From the NCBI GenBank assembly GCA_022749655.1, contig CP094243.1:3410001-3474000 (forward strand): a DNA stretch of 64,000 bases, in the 5' to 3' direction. The notes below the pieces were generated by a model. That model was not told where the DNA came from and searched no databases. It worked only from the letters and a program-made list of their open reading frames with translations. This document shows positions 54,093-63,145 of the stretch, piece after piece (the first letter of the stretch is position 1; each line of letters begins with the position of its first letter). Position numbers and translations under genes: made by a program. This DNA is from Xanthomonas phaseoli pv. phaseoli (lineage in GTDB: Bacteria > Pseudomonadota > Gammaproteobacteria > Xanthomonadales > Xanthomonadaceae).

Positions 54093-54902
54093 ATGACTAC
54101 GCCCAGTACGCTGTCTGCATTGAGCATCGCCGGCTCCGACTCCGGCGGGGGCGCCGGCATCCAGGCCGACCTCAAGACCTTTGCCGCGCACCGCGTGCAC
54201 GGGTTGTCGGCGATTACCGCATTGACCGCGCAACACACCCGCGCCGTCACCGCCGTGCATCTTCCACCACTGCCCTTCCTGCAGGCGCAGGTGGATGCCT
54301 GCTTCGCCGATTTCGAGATCCAGGCGGTCAAACTCGGCATGCTGGCCAATGCCGACATCATTCATTGCGTGGCCGACCTGCTTGAGCGGTATCGCCCGCC
54401 GTTCGTGGTGCTCGACCCGGTGATGGTGTCCACCAGCGGCGCGCGCCTGCTCGAAGATGCGGCCTTGGATGCGCTGCGCACGCGCTTGCTGCCGCTGGCT
54501 ACCCTGGTGACCCCCAATACGCTCGAAGCCGAGCTGCTGACCGGCCGCCGCATCGACAGCGCCGACGCCGCCGAACATGCCACCGCCGCCTTGCTCGACC
54601 TGGGTGCCAACGCGGTGCTCCTCAAGGGCGGACATCTCCACGAAGGCGCACGCGTGCTCGACCGCTTCGATGACGGCGTGACCCAGGACGTGTTCATGCA
54701 TCCGCGCCTGCAGGTCGATGCGCACGGCACCGGCTGCAGCCTGTCGGCAGCCATCGCCGCGCAGCTATGCCAGGGCCTGTCGCTGCTCAATGCCTGCGAA
54801 GCGGCGATCGATTACGTTGCCCGCGCCATCCGCATCGGCCAACGCCCCGGCCAGAGCGATGTGCTGGTGCTCGACCACTTCGGCGCCGCGCCCGGCGCAT
54901 GA
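54093..54902 (+). CDS. thiD: Hydroxymethylpyrimidine/phosphomethylpyrimidine kinase
   Basis: ThiD phosphorylates HMP and HMP-phosphate in thiamine synthesis. The 269-residue ribokinase-fold protein begins [49 protein letters not shown], the ThiD signature, and has [35 protein letters not shown] and [15 protein letters not shown] (anion hole). I start at ATG 54093; the upstream frame carries no ThiD features. ATGA overlap with the next gene. Confidence 0.93.
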   Translation: MTTPSTLSALSIAGSDSGGGAGIQADLKTFAAHRVHGLSAITALTAQHTRAVTAVHLPPLPFLQAQVDACFADFEIQAVKLGMLANADIIHCVADLLERYRPPFVVLDPVMVSTSGARLLEDAALDALRTRLLPLATLVTPNTLEAELLTGRRIDSADAAEHATAALLDLGANAVLLKGGHLHEGARVLDRFDDGVTQDVFMHPRLQVDAHGTGCSLSAAIAAQLCQGLSLLNACEAAIDYVARAIRIGQRPGQSDVLVLDHFGAAPGA

Positions 54903-55780
54903 GCGTGCAGACCGATACCCTGCTCGCCAGCGCTGCAGATGGGCACCGCTGGCAAATGATCCGTTGCGCGCCGCCGCACCCGACGACAACGCTGCTGTGG
55001 CTGCCGGCATTGGGCGTGGCAGCGCGGCATTACCAACCCTTCGCACAAGCGCTCGCGTCCACCGGGGTTGCGGTGTATGTGCACGAATGGCGCGGCAATG
55101 GCAGCAGCACGCTGCGCCCGTCGCGCGAGCACGATTGGGGCTATCGCACGCTGCTTGCAGACGATCTCGCCGCCAGCCACGCCCTACTCGATATCCACGA
55201 CCCGCAGCTGCCGCGCATTGTCGGTGGGCACAGCCTTGGCGGTCAGCTCGCGTGCTGCTATGCCGCGCTGCATCCGGTGCAATTCGCCCAGCTCTGGCTG
55301 GTGGCCAGCGGCTCGCCGTACTGGCGCAATTTTCCCGTCCCCATGCGTTACGGCCTGCCCTTGGCGTTTCGGTTGTTGCCGTGGCTGGCGCGCAGGCAGG
55401 GCGTGCTGCACGGGCGCAAGCTCGGTTTTGGCGGCACCGAAGCACGCAGCCTGATTGCCGACTGGGCACAGGTCGGCCGCAGCAATCGCTATCGCGCGGC
55501 AGGCGCGCCATGGGATCTGGAACAGGCGCTGGGCCAACTGCGTGTGCCGATCCGCGCAGTGACCCTTGCGCGCGATACGTGGGGCCCAGCAGATGCGCTG
55601 TGCGCATTACTCGACAAGATGCCGCAAACACATCCACACCATGTGCGATTGGACGATGTGCAACTGGGCGCACGCAGCGATCATTTCGCCTGGATGAAAA
55701 CGCCTGCGGCCGTGGTCGCTGCACTGCGTAGCGCCCCTGACGACGATCGCAACGACGCTGGAATTTCACAAAGGGATTGA
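54899..55780 (+). CDS. Alpha/beta hydrolase (serine hydrolase)
   Basis: A 293-residue alpha/beta hydrolase. The N-terminal LLWLPALGVAARHYQPFAQALASTGVAVYVHEWRGNGSS is the typical strand-loop pattern with oxyanion hole, followed by the nucleophile elbow VGGHSLGGQLACC (Ser), ALCALLDKM and the DDVQLGARSDHFAWMKTP end (catalytic His). The substrate is unknown; it looks like a lysophospholipase-type enzyme. The gene is coupled to thiD by ATGA overlap and its stop lies in the -35 region of the tRNA promoter. Confidence 0.82.
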   Translation: MSVQTDTLLASAADGHRWQMIRCAPPHPTTTLLWLPALGVAARHYQPFAQALASTGVAVYVHEWRGNGSSTLRPSREHDWGYRTLLADDLAASHALLDIHDPQLPRIVGGHSLGGQLACCYAALHPVQFAQLWLVASGSPYWRNFPVPMRYGLPLAFRLLPWLARRQGVLHGRKLGFGGTEARSLIADWAQVGRSNRYRAAGAPWDLEQALGQLRVPIRAVTLARDTWGPADALCALLDKMPQTHPHHVRLDDVQLGARSDHFAWMKTPAAVVAALRSAPDDDRNDAGISQRD

Positions 55781-55805
55781 CGGGCCGGTCGCTCATCCGC
55801 ATAAT
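55777..55805 (+). promoter_or_regulatory. Promoter of the tRNA-Arg pair
   Basis: TTGACG (55777-55782) and CATAAT (55800-55805) are spaced by 17 bases and precede the first tRNA by 15 bases. The -35 hexamer overlaps the stop codon of the hydrolase gene. Confidence 0.6.
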
Positions 55806-55820
55806 TCCGCTCCTGACGAG

Positions 55821-55897
55821 GCGCCCGTAGCTCAGTTGGATAGAGTACCTGGCTACGAACCAGGCGGTCGGGAGTTCGAATCTCTCCGGGCGCACCA
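55821..55897 (+). tRNA. tRNA-Arg (anticodon ACG), copy 1
   Basis: A 77-base cloverleaf: acceptor GCGCCCG/CGGGCGC, D-arm CTCAGTTGGATAGAG, anticodon stem CCTGG around loop CTACGAA (ACG), T-loop GTTCGAATC and encoded ACCA. An identical copy follows 95 bases later. Confidence 0.95.
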
Positions 55898-55992
55898 TCC
55901 TCAGAACAAGAAGAAGACAGCACTCACGCGCTGTTTTTCTAGTTAAAAGATCCGATCGCCCTGCGTCAGATCTGCAAGTCAAAACAAGATAT

Positions 55993-56069
55993 GCGCCCGT
56001 AGCTCAGTTGGATAGAGTACCTGGCTACGAACCAGGCGGTCGGGAGTTCGAATCTCTCCGGGCGCACCA
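55993..56069 (+). tRNA. tRNA-Arg (anticodon ACG), copy 2
   Basis: Base-for-base identical to copy 1 over all 77 bases. The 95-base spacer has no promoter of its own that I can see, so the pair is probably one transcript. A terminator follows. Confidence 0.95.
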
Positions 56070-56083
56070 ATCTTGAAGAAAAC

Positions 56084-56106
56084 GACCAGCTTGCTGGTCT
56101 TTTTTT
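56084..56106 (+). terminator. Terminator after the tRNA-Arg pair
   Basis: GACCAGC-TT-GCTGGTC followed by seven T is a clear intrinsic terminator, 15 bases past the second tRNA. Confidence 0.8.
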
Positions 56107-56236
56107 GCCCGTCGTTTCTGCCGAAGCAGACGATGGTGAACAGTGCGTTGCAATGTAGTGCGCCGTTCCGTCGGGCGATGCCGATCTTCCAGCGAAACGC
56201 ACGCCGCCGTCACCGCACGCACAGCATCCGGTGCGA

Positions 56237-57229
56237 TCAGGCCGTGGCAGCAGCAGCGTTCGCGTCGGCAACCACCGTGACCGGCACCAGCGATGTCACC
56301 GGATGCCCGGCATCGCGCCATGCATCCAGACCACCCAGCAGCGGCCGCACATCGCGGTACCCGCGCTCGCGCATCCGCGCGGCCAGCCATGCGGCAGACA
56401 CCTCGTCCGGACACGCACAGTAGATCACCACGCTGCGATCGCGCGGCACGCTGGCAAGGATCTGCGCCAGCTGACGCTCGTCGGCGAACACGGCACCAGG
56501 AATGGTGTATGGCTGCAACTGGCGATAGCCCGGGGCGCGGATATCCAGCACGGTCGGCCGCAGGCTTTCTTCGCCATCCAGCAACGGCACCAGCTCCTCT
56601 ACCGCGATGCGCGCATGCTCCAGCGATCGCAACAGGCTCTGCCGTCGCCACCAGCGCCAACCGACATAGCCGGCCAGCAACGCGGCCAAGACCACGATCG
56701 CGCCAGAGCCAAGTTCGGACAGCAAGGCGAGCACGTCCTGCACCTGACGCGCGAACACAGCCCCCACACTCAGGCCGACCAATGCCCACAACGATGCACC
56801 GAAGGCGTCGTATCGCAGGAACGCCGCAGGACGTACCCGCATTGCCCCGGCCATCGGCACCGAGACCATCGACAAGCCCGGCACGAACTTGGCCACTGCC
56901 AGCACGCGCACGCCCCAGCGCGAAAAGAAGCGCTCGGTCTGCTTCATGCAGCTGTCGCGCGACAGCGACAGCCGACACAGCGACTGCAAGGTGCGGTTAC
57001 CGAAGCGGCGACCGGCCAGATACCAGACCAGATCGCCCAAAAGACTTGCCGCGACAGACACCGCCAACGCCGCAAGCCCGGCCAGCCAGGCATCGCCGCC
57101 CCCTTGCAACGCATAGCTGGCGCCGACCAGCACCAGGGTCGGCAATGCTGGCACCGGCAGCCCGAGCGACAACGCCAGCACGTTGGCGAACACCAGCGCC
57201 ACTCCGTACTGTTCGATCAAGCCTTGCAT
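56237..57229 (-). CDS. DedA-family membrane protein fused to a rhodanese-like domain
   Basis: The 330-residue protein joins two domains. Residues about 1-200 are a DedA/SNARE-associated membrane protein (NVLALSLGLPVPALPTLVLVGA, AASLLGDLVWYLAGRRFG, RVLAVAKFVPGLSMVSVPMAGAM), a family tied to lipid flipping and membrane homeostasis. Residues about 215-320 form a rhodanese-like domain with VLDIRAPGYRQ and the active-site loop VVIYCACPDEVSAAWLA (catalytic Cys). A single intact frame spans both. The domain combination suggests sulfur transfer or redox sensing at the membrane, but this is inference. Confidence 0.88.
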   Translation of the reverse strand: MQGLIEQYGVALVFANVLALSLGLPVPALPTLVLVGASYALQGGGDAWLAGLAALAVSVAASLLGDLVWYLAGRRFGNRTLQSLCRLSLSRDSCMKQTERFFSRWGVRVLAVAKFVPGLSMVSVPMAGAMRVRPAAFLRYDAFGASLWALVGLSVGAVFARQVQDVLALLSELGSGAIVVLAALLAGYVGWRWWRRQSLLRSLEHARIAVEELVPLLDGEESLRPTVLDIRAPGYRQLQPYTIPGAVFADERQLAQILASVPRDRSVVIYCACPDEVSAAWLAARMRERGYRDVRPLLGGLDAWRDAGHPVTSLVPVTVVADANAAAATA

Positions 57230-57273
57230 GCGACAACCCTGCGCGACGGCGGGCTACCATTATCCGCCTTCCG

Positions 57274-58217
57274 TCACAGCGGCGACTGCCCGGCAGCGAC
57301 GGAACGATACGTTGCGGCCAAGGCCTGCAACCAGCGCTCGAACAGGCCCTCGCTGCGCAAGGCGCGCCGCCACAACCCAAGGCCTCTCCCTCTTCGCCCG
57401 GCCGCCACGCCAGATAAAAGGTTTCGTCGGGTTTGCGGGTGTCCACCTGCACCTCGCGTAGCCGTCCCTCCAGCAGCGCTCCGCGCGCATACGGTTCGGG
57501 CAGGAAGCCGTAGCCGGCGCCGGCCAGTTGCAGCAGCAGCTTGGTCTGCATGTCGGGCACGGTGAGCACATCGCGCCCGGAGAGCAGCCCGACCGTACGC
57601 GGCAGCAGGCGCCGCGCCGAGTCCGCCACCGCGATCGCACGGTATTCGGCCAGCTCCGCCGCGCCCAACAAGCCAGCATCCGCTAGCGGGTACGTGGATG
57701 CCACGGCAAATACGAACCGCAACGTGCCGATCGGCTCGGCCACATAGCCGCCGCCACTGGGCCCCTCGCCCGCCGCCACGACCAGGTCCACGCGCCTGTC
57801 CAGCAGCGCCTCCCAACTGCCCGACAACGACTCGCTCAGCACGCGCAGCCGCGTGCTGTCGGCCACGGTGTAGAAGTCCAGGATCTGCGGCTGCAGCAAG
57901 GCCGCAGGCAGCACCGCATCCAGCCCGATCGCAAAATCCGATTCCCAGCCGGAGGCGACCCGCCGCACCCGTACCTCCAGCTCTTGCGCGGCACGCAGCA
58001 GGTGGCGCCCCTCGCGCAACAGCTCGCGGCCAGCCTGGGTCGGCGTGGCCTTGGGCCCCACCCGCTCGAACAGCTGCACGCCCAGATCCTCTTCCAGTTT
58101 GGACACCGTGTAGGAAATCGTCGAAGGCACCTTGAACAGCACCTTGGCTGCGCCAGCGAACGAGCCACGTCGGTCGATGGCATCCAGGATTTGCAGCGCT
58201 TCCAGGCTGATTTTCAT
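57274..58217 (-). pseudogene. LysR-family regulator adjacent to pirin gene, frameshift near the C-terminus
   Basis: A 314-residue (corrected) LysR-type regulator starting MKISLEALQILDAIDRRGSFAGAAKVLFKVPSTISYTVSKLEEDLGVQLFERVGPKATPT, a complete HTH. The substrate domain runs from SDFAIGLDAVLP. Near 57378 one G is missing, so EEGEALG should be followed by WWRRALRSEGLFERWLQALAATYR. The divergent pirin gene starts 133 bases away. Such LysR/pirin pairs are frequent, with the LysR member activating the pirin gene under redox or toxic-compound stress (family knowledge). Confidence 0.82.
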
Positions 58218-58350
58218 TGTTCGAAATTTTCGATGATAGCGGCCAAATCTACTCGCTTTTCGGGCCGGATGCAGAGGCGGAGACTACGCATCAAGCCGCT
58301 GGACACCGAGTCGCCCAGCGCCAATTCCAAATCTTTCAAGGAGAAGCAGC
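58218..58350. promoter_or_regulatory. LysR/pirin divergent promoter region
   Basis: The 133-base divergent spacer contains TTCGAAATTTTCGATGATAG (58219-58238), an inverted TTCGAAA/TTTTCGA stretch with T-N11-A-type symmetry near the LysR start, a plausible autoregulatory site. The pirin gene has AAGGAG before its ATG. Confidence 0.4.
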
Positions 58351-59048
58351 ATGTTGAATGTCCGCAAGAGCGAAACCCGTGGCCGCGCCGAACATGGCTG
58401 GCTGTCCTCGCGCCACACCTTCTCCTTTGCCAGCTATCACGATCCACGCCATATGGGCGTTGGCCCGCTGCGGGTGATCAACGAGGACAAGGTGCAACCG
58501 GGCGAAGGCTTCGGCACCCACGCACACCGCGACATGGAGATCATTTCCTATGTCCTGGGCGGCGCACTGGAACACAAGGACAGCATTGGCACCGGCTCGG
58601 TCCTGCATTATGGCGACGTGCAGCGGATGAGCGCCGGCAGCGGCGTGACGCACAGCGAGTTCAATCACTCGGCCAGCGAGCCCGTGCACTTCCTGCAGAT
58701 CTGGGTGATGCCCGAGCGTGCCGGCATCGAGCCAAGCTACGAAGAAAAGCACTTCGATGCCGACAGCAAACGTAACCAGTTGCGCCTGATCGCCTCGCCA
58801 AGCGGTGACGACGGCTCCCTGCGCCTGCACCAGGACGCACGCCTGTATGCCTCGATCCTGGATGGCCAGGCGCGTCTGCAGCAGCCGCTGGCCGCAGGCC
58901 GCATTGGCTACGTGCAGGTGGCGGCAGCCTGAGCGTCAACGGGCAGGCGCTGTCGGCTGGCGACGCGGTGCAGATCGTCGGCGAGCCGGAAATCGTACTG
59001 ACCGATGCACGCGATGCCGAAGTCCTGGTGTTCGACCTGCCCAAGTAA
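58351..59048 (+). pseudogene. Pirin family protein (possible quercetin dioxygenase type), frameshift near the C-terminus
   Basis: A bicupin of 232 residues when corrected. The N-terminal cupin carries the pirin metal site: SRHTFSFASYHDPRHMGVGPLRVINEDKV, GTHAHRDMEIISYVLGGALEHKDSIG and SAGSGVTHSEFNHS. The frame is lost at about 58922, where a G is missing (GTGGCGGCAGC for GTGGCGGGCAGC); the continuation is SLSVNGQALSAGDAVQIVGEPEIVLTDARDAEVLVFDLPK. The function of bacterial pirins is uncertain; some oxidise quercetin. AAGGAG ribosome site precedes ATG 58351. Confidence 0.85.
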
Positions 59049-59463
59049 GCATCCAAGGCTGATGGATGGCGTGCCTGCGCGGGATTGGTGTGCGATGCGC
59101 TGGTCAGTGCCGAAACAGACAAAGCCCGCTCACGCGGGCTTTGTCTTGTGCATCGTCTCTTCGTCACTGACTCGCCGTGACGTGTCAGTTCATGCCACGT
59201 GGCCGACACCCTGCAGCTCGGCACCCAAGATCCGCGGCACGGAAGATGCGGCTCGTAACTGCGCTCCGCACTCTGCGATGTGTGAGTTGCCAATCGTCGC
59301 TCGCCGCATCAATGCGAGCGTCTGTATGTCATCGCAGCGGCGCTGACGGCACCAAATGCCTCAGCACCGCAGGTTCGGCCACTTGCGCCGAAATCCAATA
59401 CAAGAAAGTTGCAAGATCTGAGGGGATATCACGATGTCGCGTACGCGACGCCGTGAACCATCA
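59049..59463. other. Spacer after the pirin gene
   Basis: This stretch of 415 bases holds the hairpin at 59117-59146 and then about 317 bases where I see no convincing gene or motif, up to the 3' end of the chemoreceptor gene. Confidence 0.35.
59117..59146. terminator. Terminator hairpin after the pirin gene
   Basis: AGACAAAGCCCGC-TCAC-GCGGGCTTTGTCT is a perfect 13-base-pair inverted repeat with a four-base loop. It lacks a long T run but is well placed 69 bases past the pirin stop. Confidence 0.65.
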
Positions 59464-61448
59464 TCACGCCACCTTCGCTGTCGCGCGCCGCGCGGCCTGC
59501 GCATCGACCTGCACTGGCGCGCGATCAGCCCCGCCATCCGCATCGCCATTGACCAAGGCGAACAGCGCATCCGCATCGCCTTCCAGCATGCGCGCCGAAC
59601 GCGCCAGGTCGCCCACCATCTGCGCCTGGTCGCGCGCCTGCACGCCGATCGACTGCAACGCGGTGTTGGCGCTGGAAATGTCCAGCGCCTGATCATGGCT
59701 GGCGGCGGCGATCTGCTCCACGGTCGCAGTGACGCGCAGGACCGACGTCACCATGTCCTGCATCACCACGCCGGCTTGCTCGGCCAGGCGCGAACCATCA
59801 CCGACCTGATCGGTTGCGTTGTCGATCAAGGAGCGGATCTCCCTGGCCGACACGCTGCAGCGCTGCGCAAGGCTACGCACTTCGGTCGCCACCACCGCAA
59901 AACCGCGCCCCTGCTCGCCCGCACGCGCCGCCTCGACCGCAGCGTTCAGGGCCAGGATGTTGGTCTGAAACGCGATGCCGTCGATGACCTCGATGATCTG
60001 GCCGATGCGATCGGTCGCCGAGCGGATGCCCGCGGTGGTCTTGACCACATCGGCAATGACGTCCGCACCGCGCCGCGCCACCGTGGCCGAATCCTCGGCC
60101 ATGCGCCGCGCCGAACCGGCATTCTCGGAATTGGCCCGCACCGTCGCGGCCAGTTGATCGATCGTGCTCGAGGTCTGCGCCACCGCCGCAGATTGCGTGG
60201 ACACGCGACTGACCAGTTCCTGGTTGCTCACGGAAATATGGTGCGCCTCGCGCTGCACGTTCTGCGCAATGCTCATGGTCTGCAGCATCAAATCGCGCAT
60301 CCGCTCGGCCGAACGCACCTGGTCGGTGACGTCGGTTGCGTATTTGACCACCTTGTACGGCCGCCCGGACACATCCAGGATCGGGTTGTAGGACGCCTGG
60401 ATCCACACCGCACTGCCATCCTTGCGCAGTCGGCGATAACGCCCCGCATCGAACTGGCCGCTTGCCAGCTTCGCCCAGAACTGTCGGTACTCACCGGATG
60501 CGCGGTAGGCCGCATCGACGAACACGCTGTGGTGTTGGCCGATCGCCTCGGCCGCCGAATACCCCATGATGGTCAGGAAGTTTTCGTTCGCACCGAGCAC
60601 GTTGCCTTCCAGGTCGAACTCGATCACTCCCATGACCTTGTCGATCGCCCGGATACGCCCGTCCGCATCGGCCGAATCGATCACCTGGCGGGTCACGTCG
60701 GTGGCGTACTTGACCACCTTGTATGGGCGCCCGTGCTCGTCGAGCACGGGGTTGTAGGACGCCTGGATCCACACCTCCCTGCCGTCCTTGCCGACGCGCC
60801 GATAGCGGCCCGCATCGAAGGCACCGCGCCCGAGCGAATCCCAGAATGCGCGGTACGCAGCCGACTGGCGCGTGCCGGCATCGACGAACATGCCGTGGTG
60901 CTTGCCGCGAATCTCCTCGAGCCGATAGCCCATCACTTGCAAAAGTTTTGGTTGGCCGCGAGCACCGTGCCGTCCAGCGAGAACTCGATGACGGCCATCA
61001 CCTTGTCGATGGCATCGATACGCCCTTCGAAGTCGGCTGTCTGGCGGACCTGCGCAGTAATGTCGGTGGCGTACTTCACCACGCGATACGCCTTGCCGGA
61101 TCGATCCAGCAACGGGTTGTAGGAGGCATTGATCCACACCTCGTTCCCGCGTTTATCCAGCCGGCAAAAGCGTCCGGCGTTGAAGTCGCCGCGCCGCAGC
61201 CCCTCCCAGAAGTGCCGATAGCTTTCGCTGTCGCGATCTGCGGCCGTCACGAACATGCGGTGGTGCTGACCGACCACCTCGTCCAGCCGATACCCCATCA
61301 GGGCCAGGAAGTTCGAGTTTGCATCCAGAATGCGACCGTCCAGATCGAATTCGATCACCGCCATCACCCGGTCCACCGCTGCCACCTTGTGTTGCAGCCC
61401 GCGACCCCAAAAGGAGAACACACGTCCAAGCAGGTGCGATAGGCGCAT
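59464..61448 (-). pseudogene. Methyl-accepting chemotaxis protein with three PAS domains, one frameshift
   Basis: A soluble-looking chemoreceptor of 661 residues when corrected. Three PAS domains in tandem (each with MAVIEFDLDGRILDANSNFL or similar, 'GYR.DE..GQHH..FV', 'GRF/Y.R..K.G.EVWI.ASYNP..D..G..Y.VVKYATD') are followed by an MCP signalling domain: [46 protein letters not shown] is the family tip signature. No periplasmic domain or clear transmembrane helix is seen, so it would be a cytoplasmic sensor, perhaps of redox or oxygen. Near 60945 a T is missing, so QNF continues as [10 protein letters not shown] only after correction. ATG 61448 is the most sensible start. The PAS repeats are very similar to each other. 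Confidence 0.85.
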
Positions 61449-62575
61449 CACGTCAACATCCGAGATATGGTTCACGTCCTTAGCGACCCATGCGCCGGTT
61501 ACTTGACCCCCACCATGTGCCGCATCTACAAGACGGTTCAGATGTAAGGCAGCGGCGACGCGCTCTAGCGCGAAGTGGTAATGGCACTCGCCCTGAATTC
61601 CTTCGCAGCATCCCAGGCAAACGGTCGAATGGGCGTAAGACCTCAATGGCTGCGCTGCCAACCTCGACTTACGAATAATGGCAGGCCCTTCACGCTGGCT
61701 CTTCGCCCTGGTTCCGGTTCCTGGTGCTGGCTTTGATCCTTACGCCTTGAGGGTTCGCAGGAGTGGATTGGCGAAGCGAGGCTAGTGGCAGCAGCGACAG
61801 ATCAATGCTCAATCTTGCGCGCGGAAACGCAGCACTTCCATTCGCCAGTCAACGCGCCCGTCAAGGCCGACAAGCATTACACCGTGCACCGCGGCGATCT
61901 GCGAGCGCAAACGGTGACAGCCCGGAGCGTCAAGCTGCATCGATACAAGGCTTTATCGCTCACGCCGATGCGCCTCGCTCGATACGTCATACGGCGCGCT
62001 GGCGTGCACGACAATTGCGTGCTGCCTCACCGTTTGCCTCGCGCACAAGCGTGCAAGCGCATGCCCACAACCATGCGAATGGAATGACACGCCGCAGAGA
62101 TGCGCCGAGATCTGGGGACGGGCGGCGAGCAAACAAACAGGGCGCAACCTCGTCGCAATGCAACGCGACAACGCAACGCAACGCAACGCAACACAGAATC
62201 GCGCTGCAGGCGCCTAGCGCGTCGCTATCGACGGTCGAGCGACGCGGGCAACACGGACCTTCTCTCGCAACTCGCATGCTTGAGATATGAGCTGGTGAGA
62301 GATGCGAAGATCGTGGCAAGCCTTCCAGCCCGCAGTCGAGCTCAGCGCCGCCCCTGCCTGAAGCGCTGTGGCCACTGACGACGCGCGCAGCACGACCCTT
62401 CGCCCTACTCACTGCCGGCCTGAGCGCTGCTGGCCTGGGTGCGCCCACGGACGCGCCTGCATAGCGGGCTTCAGCACGTCCCACGAATATCGCAGAAATC
62501 CGACCATGCTCCGAGCTGCTGCCCCAGCGACGCGCTCAGGCAATATCGCCCTCTCGATAAATACAGACCACAAAT
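61449..62575. other. Gene-poor region of 1.1 kb
   Basis: No frame here looks like a protein; all overlapping readings are compositionally biased. The only recognisable structure is a short tandem repeat of ACGCA at 62171-62192 (about four and a half units). It is likely an untranslated or decayed region. Confidence 0.45.
62171..62192. repeat. ACGCA pentanucleotide microsatellite
   Basis: Four complete ACGCA units plus a partial one occur in a row (62171-62192), preceded by related CAACG-type bases. A copy-number-variable (VNTR) locus is possible, but the tract is short. Confidence 0.7.
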
Positions 62576-62607
62576 AAAAACGCCCGCAAATCAGTAATTT
62601 GCGGGCG
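62576..62607 (-). terminator. Terminator of tRNA-Ser
   Basis: CGCCCGCAAAT…ATTTGCGGGCG is an 11-base-pair hairpin; on the minus strand it is followed by TTTTTATTT, 11 bases past the tRNA end. Confidence 0.8.
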
Positions 62608-62617
62608 TCTAGAACAC

Positions 62618-62710
62618 TGGCGGAGCGAGAGGGATTCGAACCCTCGATAGAGCTTTTGACCCTATACTCCCTTAGCAGGGGAGCCCCTTCAGCCGCTCGG
62701 GCATCGCTCC
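62618..62710 (-). tRNA. tRNA-Ser (anticodon GCT)
   Basis: A 93-base class II tRNA: acceptor GGAGCGA/TCGCTCC, anticodon stem CTCCC around loop CTGCTAA (GCT, reading AGC/AGT), a long variable arm, T-loop GGTTCGAATCC and encoded CCA. The long variable arm confirms serine identity. Confidence 0.93.
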
Positions 62711-62793
62711 AGTTTTTGCTGCCTGCCGCGATGTCCGTGGCAGGCCGCGAAGAATACCGGGTAAGAGGGGCTAACGTAAACCCTTGACAACGA

Positions 62794-63006
62794 TCAATTC
62801 GAAGAATTGTCACCGTGATGTGCGCCGGAGGCGACCGGCTCATCCCCACGCTGGATGCGCTGATAGATTTCTTCGCGATGCACAGCCACATCCTTGGGTG
62901 CGGTGATACCGATACGCACCTGATTGCCCTTGACGCCGAGAACGGTCACGGTGACCGAGTCGCCGATCATCAAGGTTTCGCCTACCCGGCGAGTGAGGAT
63001 CAACAT
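62794..63006 (-). CDS. csrA: Carbon storage regulator CsrA (RsmA)
   Basis: A 70-residue RNA-binding global regulator that blocks or stabilises mRNAs; in Xanthomonas it controls virulence, motility and biofilm. The sequence [52 protein letters not shown] is the canonical CsrA dimer with the key Arg44-region residues. The C-terminus ([17 protein letters not shown]) is longer than in E. coli, as usual for xanthomonads. AGGAGAT lies before the ATG. It lies downstream of alaS on the same strand, the usual order. Confidence 0.96.
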   Translation of the reverse strand: MLILTRRVGETLMIGDSVTVTVLGVKGNQVRIGITAPKDVAVHREEIYQRIQRGDEPVASGAHHGDNSSN

Positions 63007-63145
63007 TTTGCAAATCTCCTGGAACCGGTGGATTTCCCACCAGCATCGACGGCCTCCTGAGTGAGACGCGCCCTACGTAAAGGGAATAGACCAGAAATGG
63101 TAGCGGGACATCCTGCTAGCCAGCAAGGCATAGCAGGACAAGTGT

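Noticed and set aside
62161..62195. CRISPR-like repeat
   Set aside because: It is a 5-base tandem repeat without spacers or cas genes.
61763..62290. 175-residue reading in the gene-poor region
   Set aside because: Composition is low complexity and no ribosome site or family similarity is visible.
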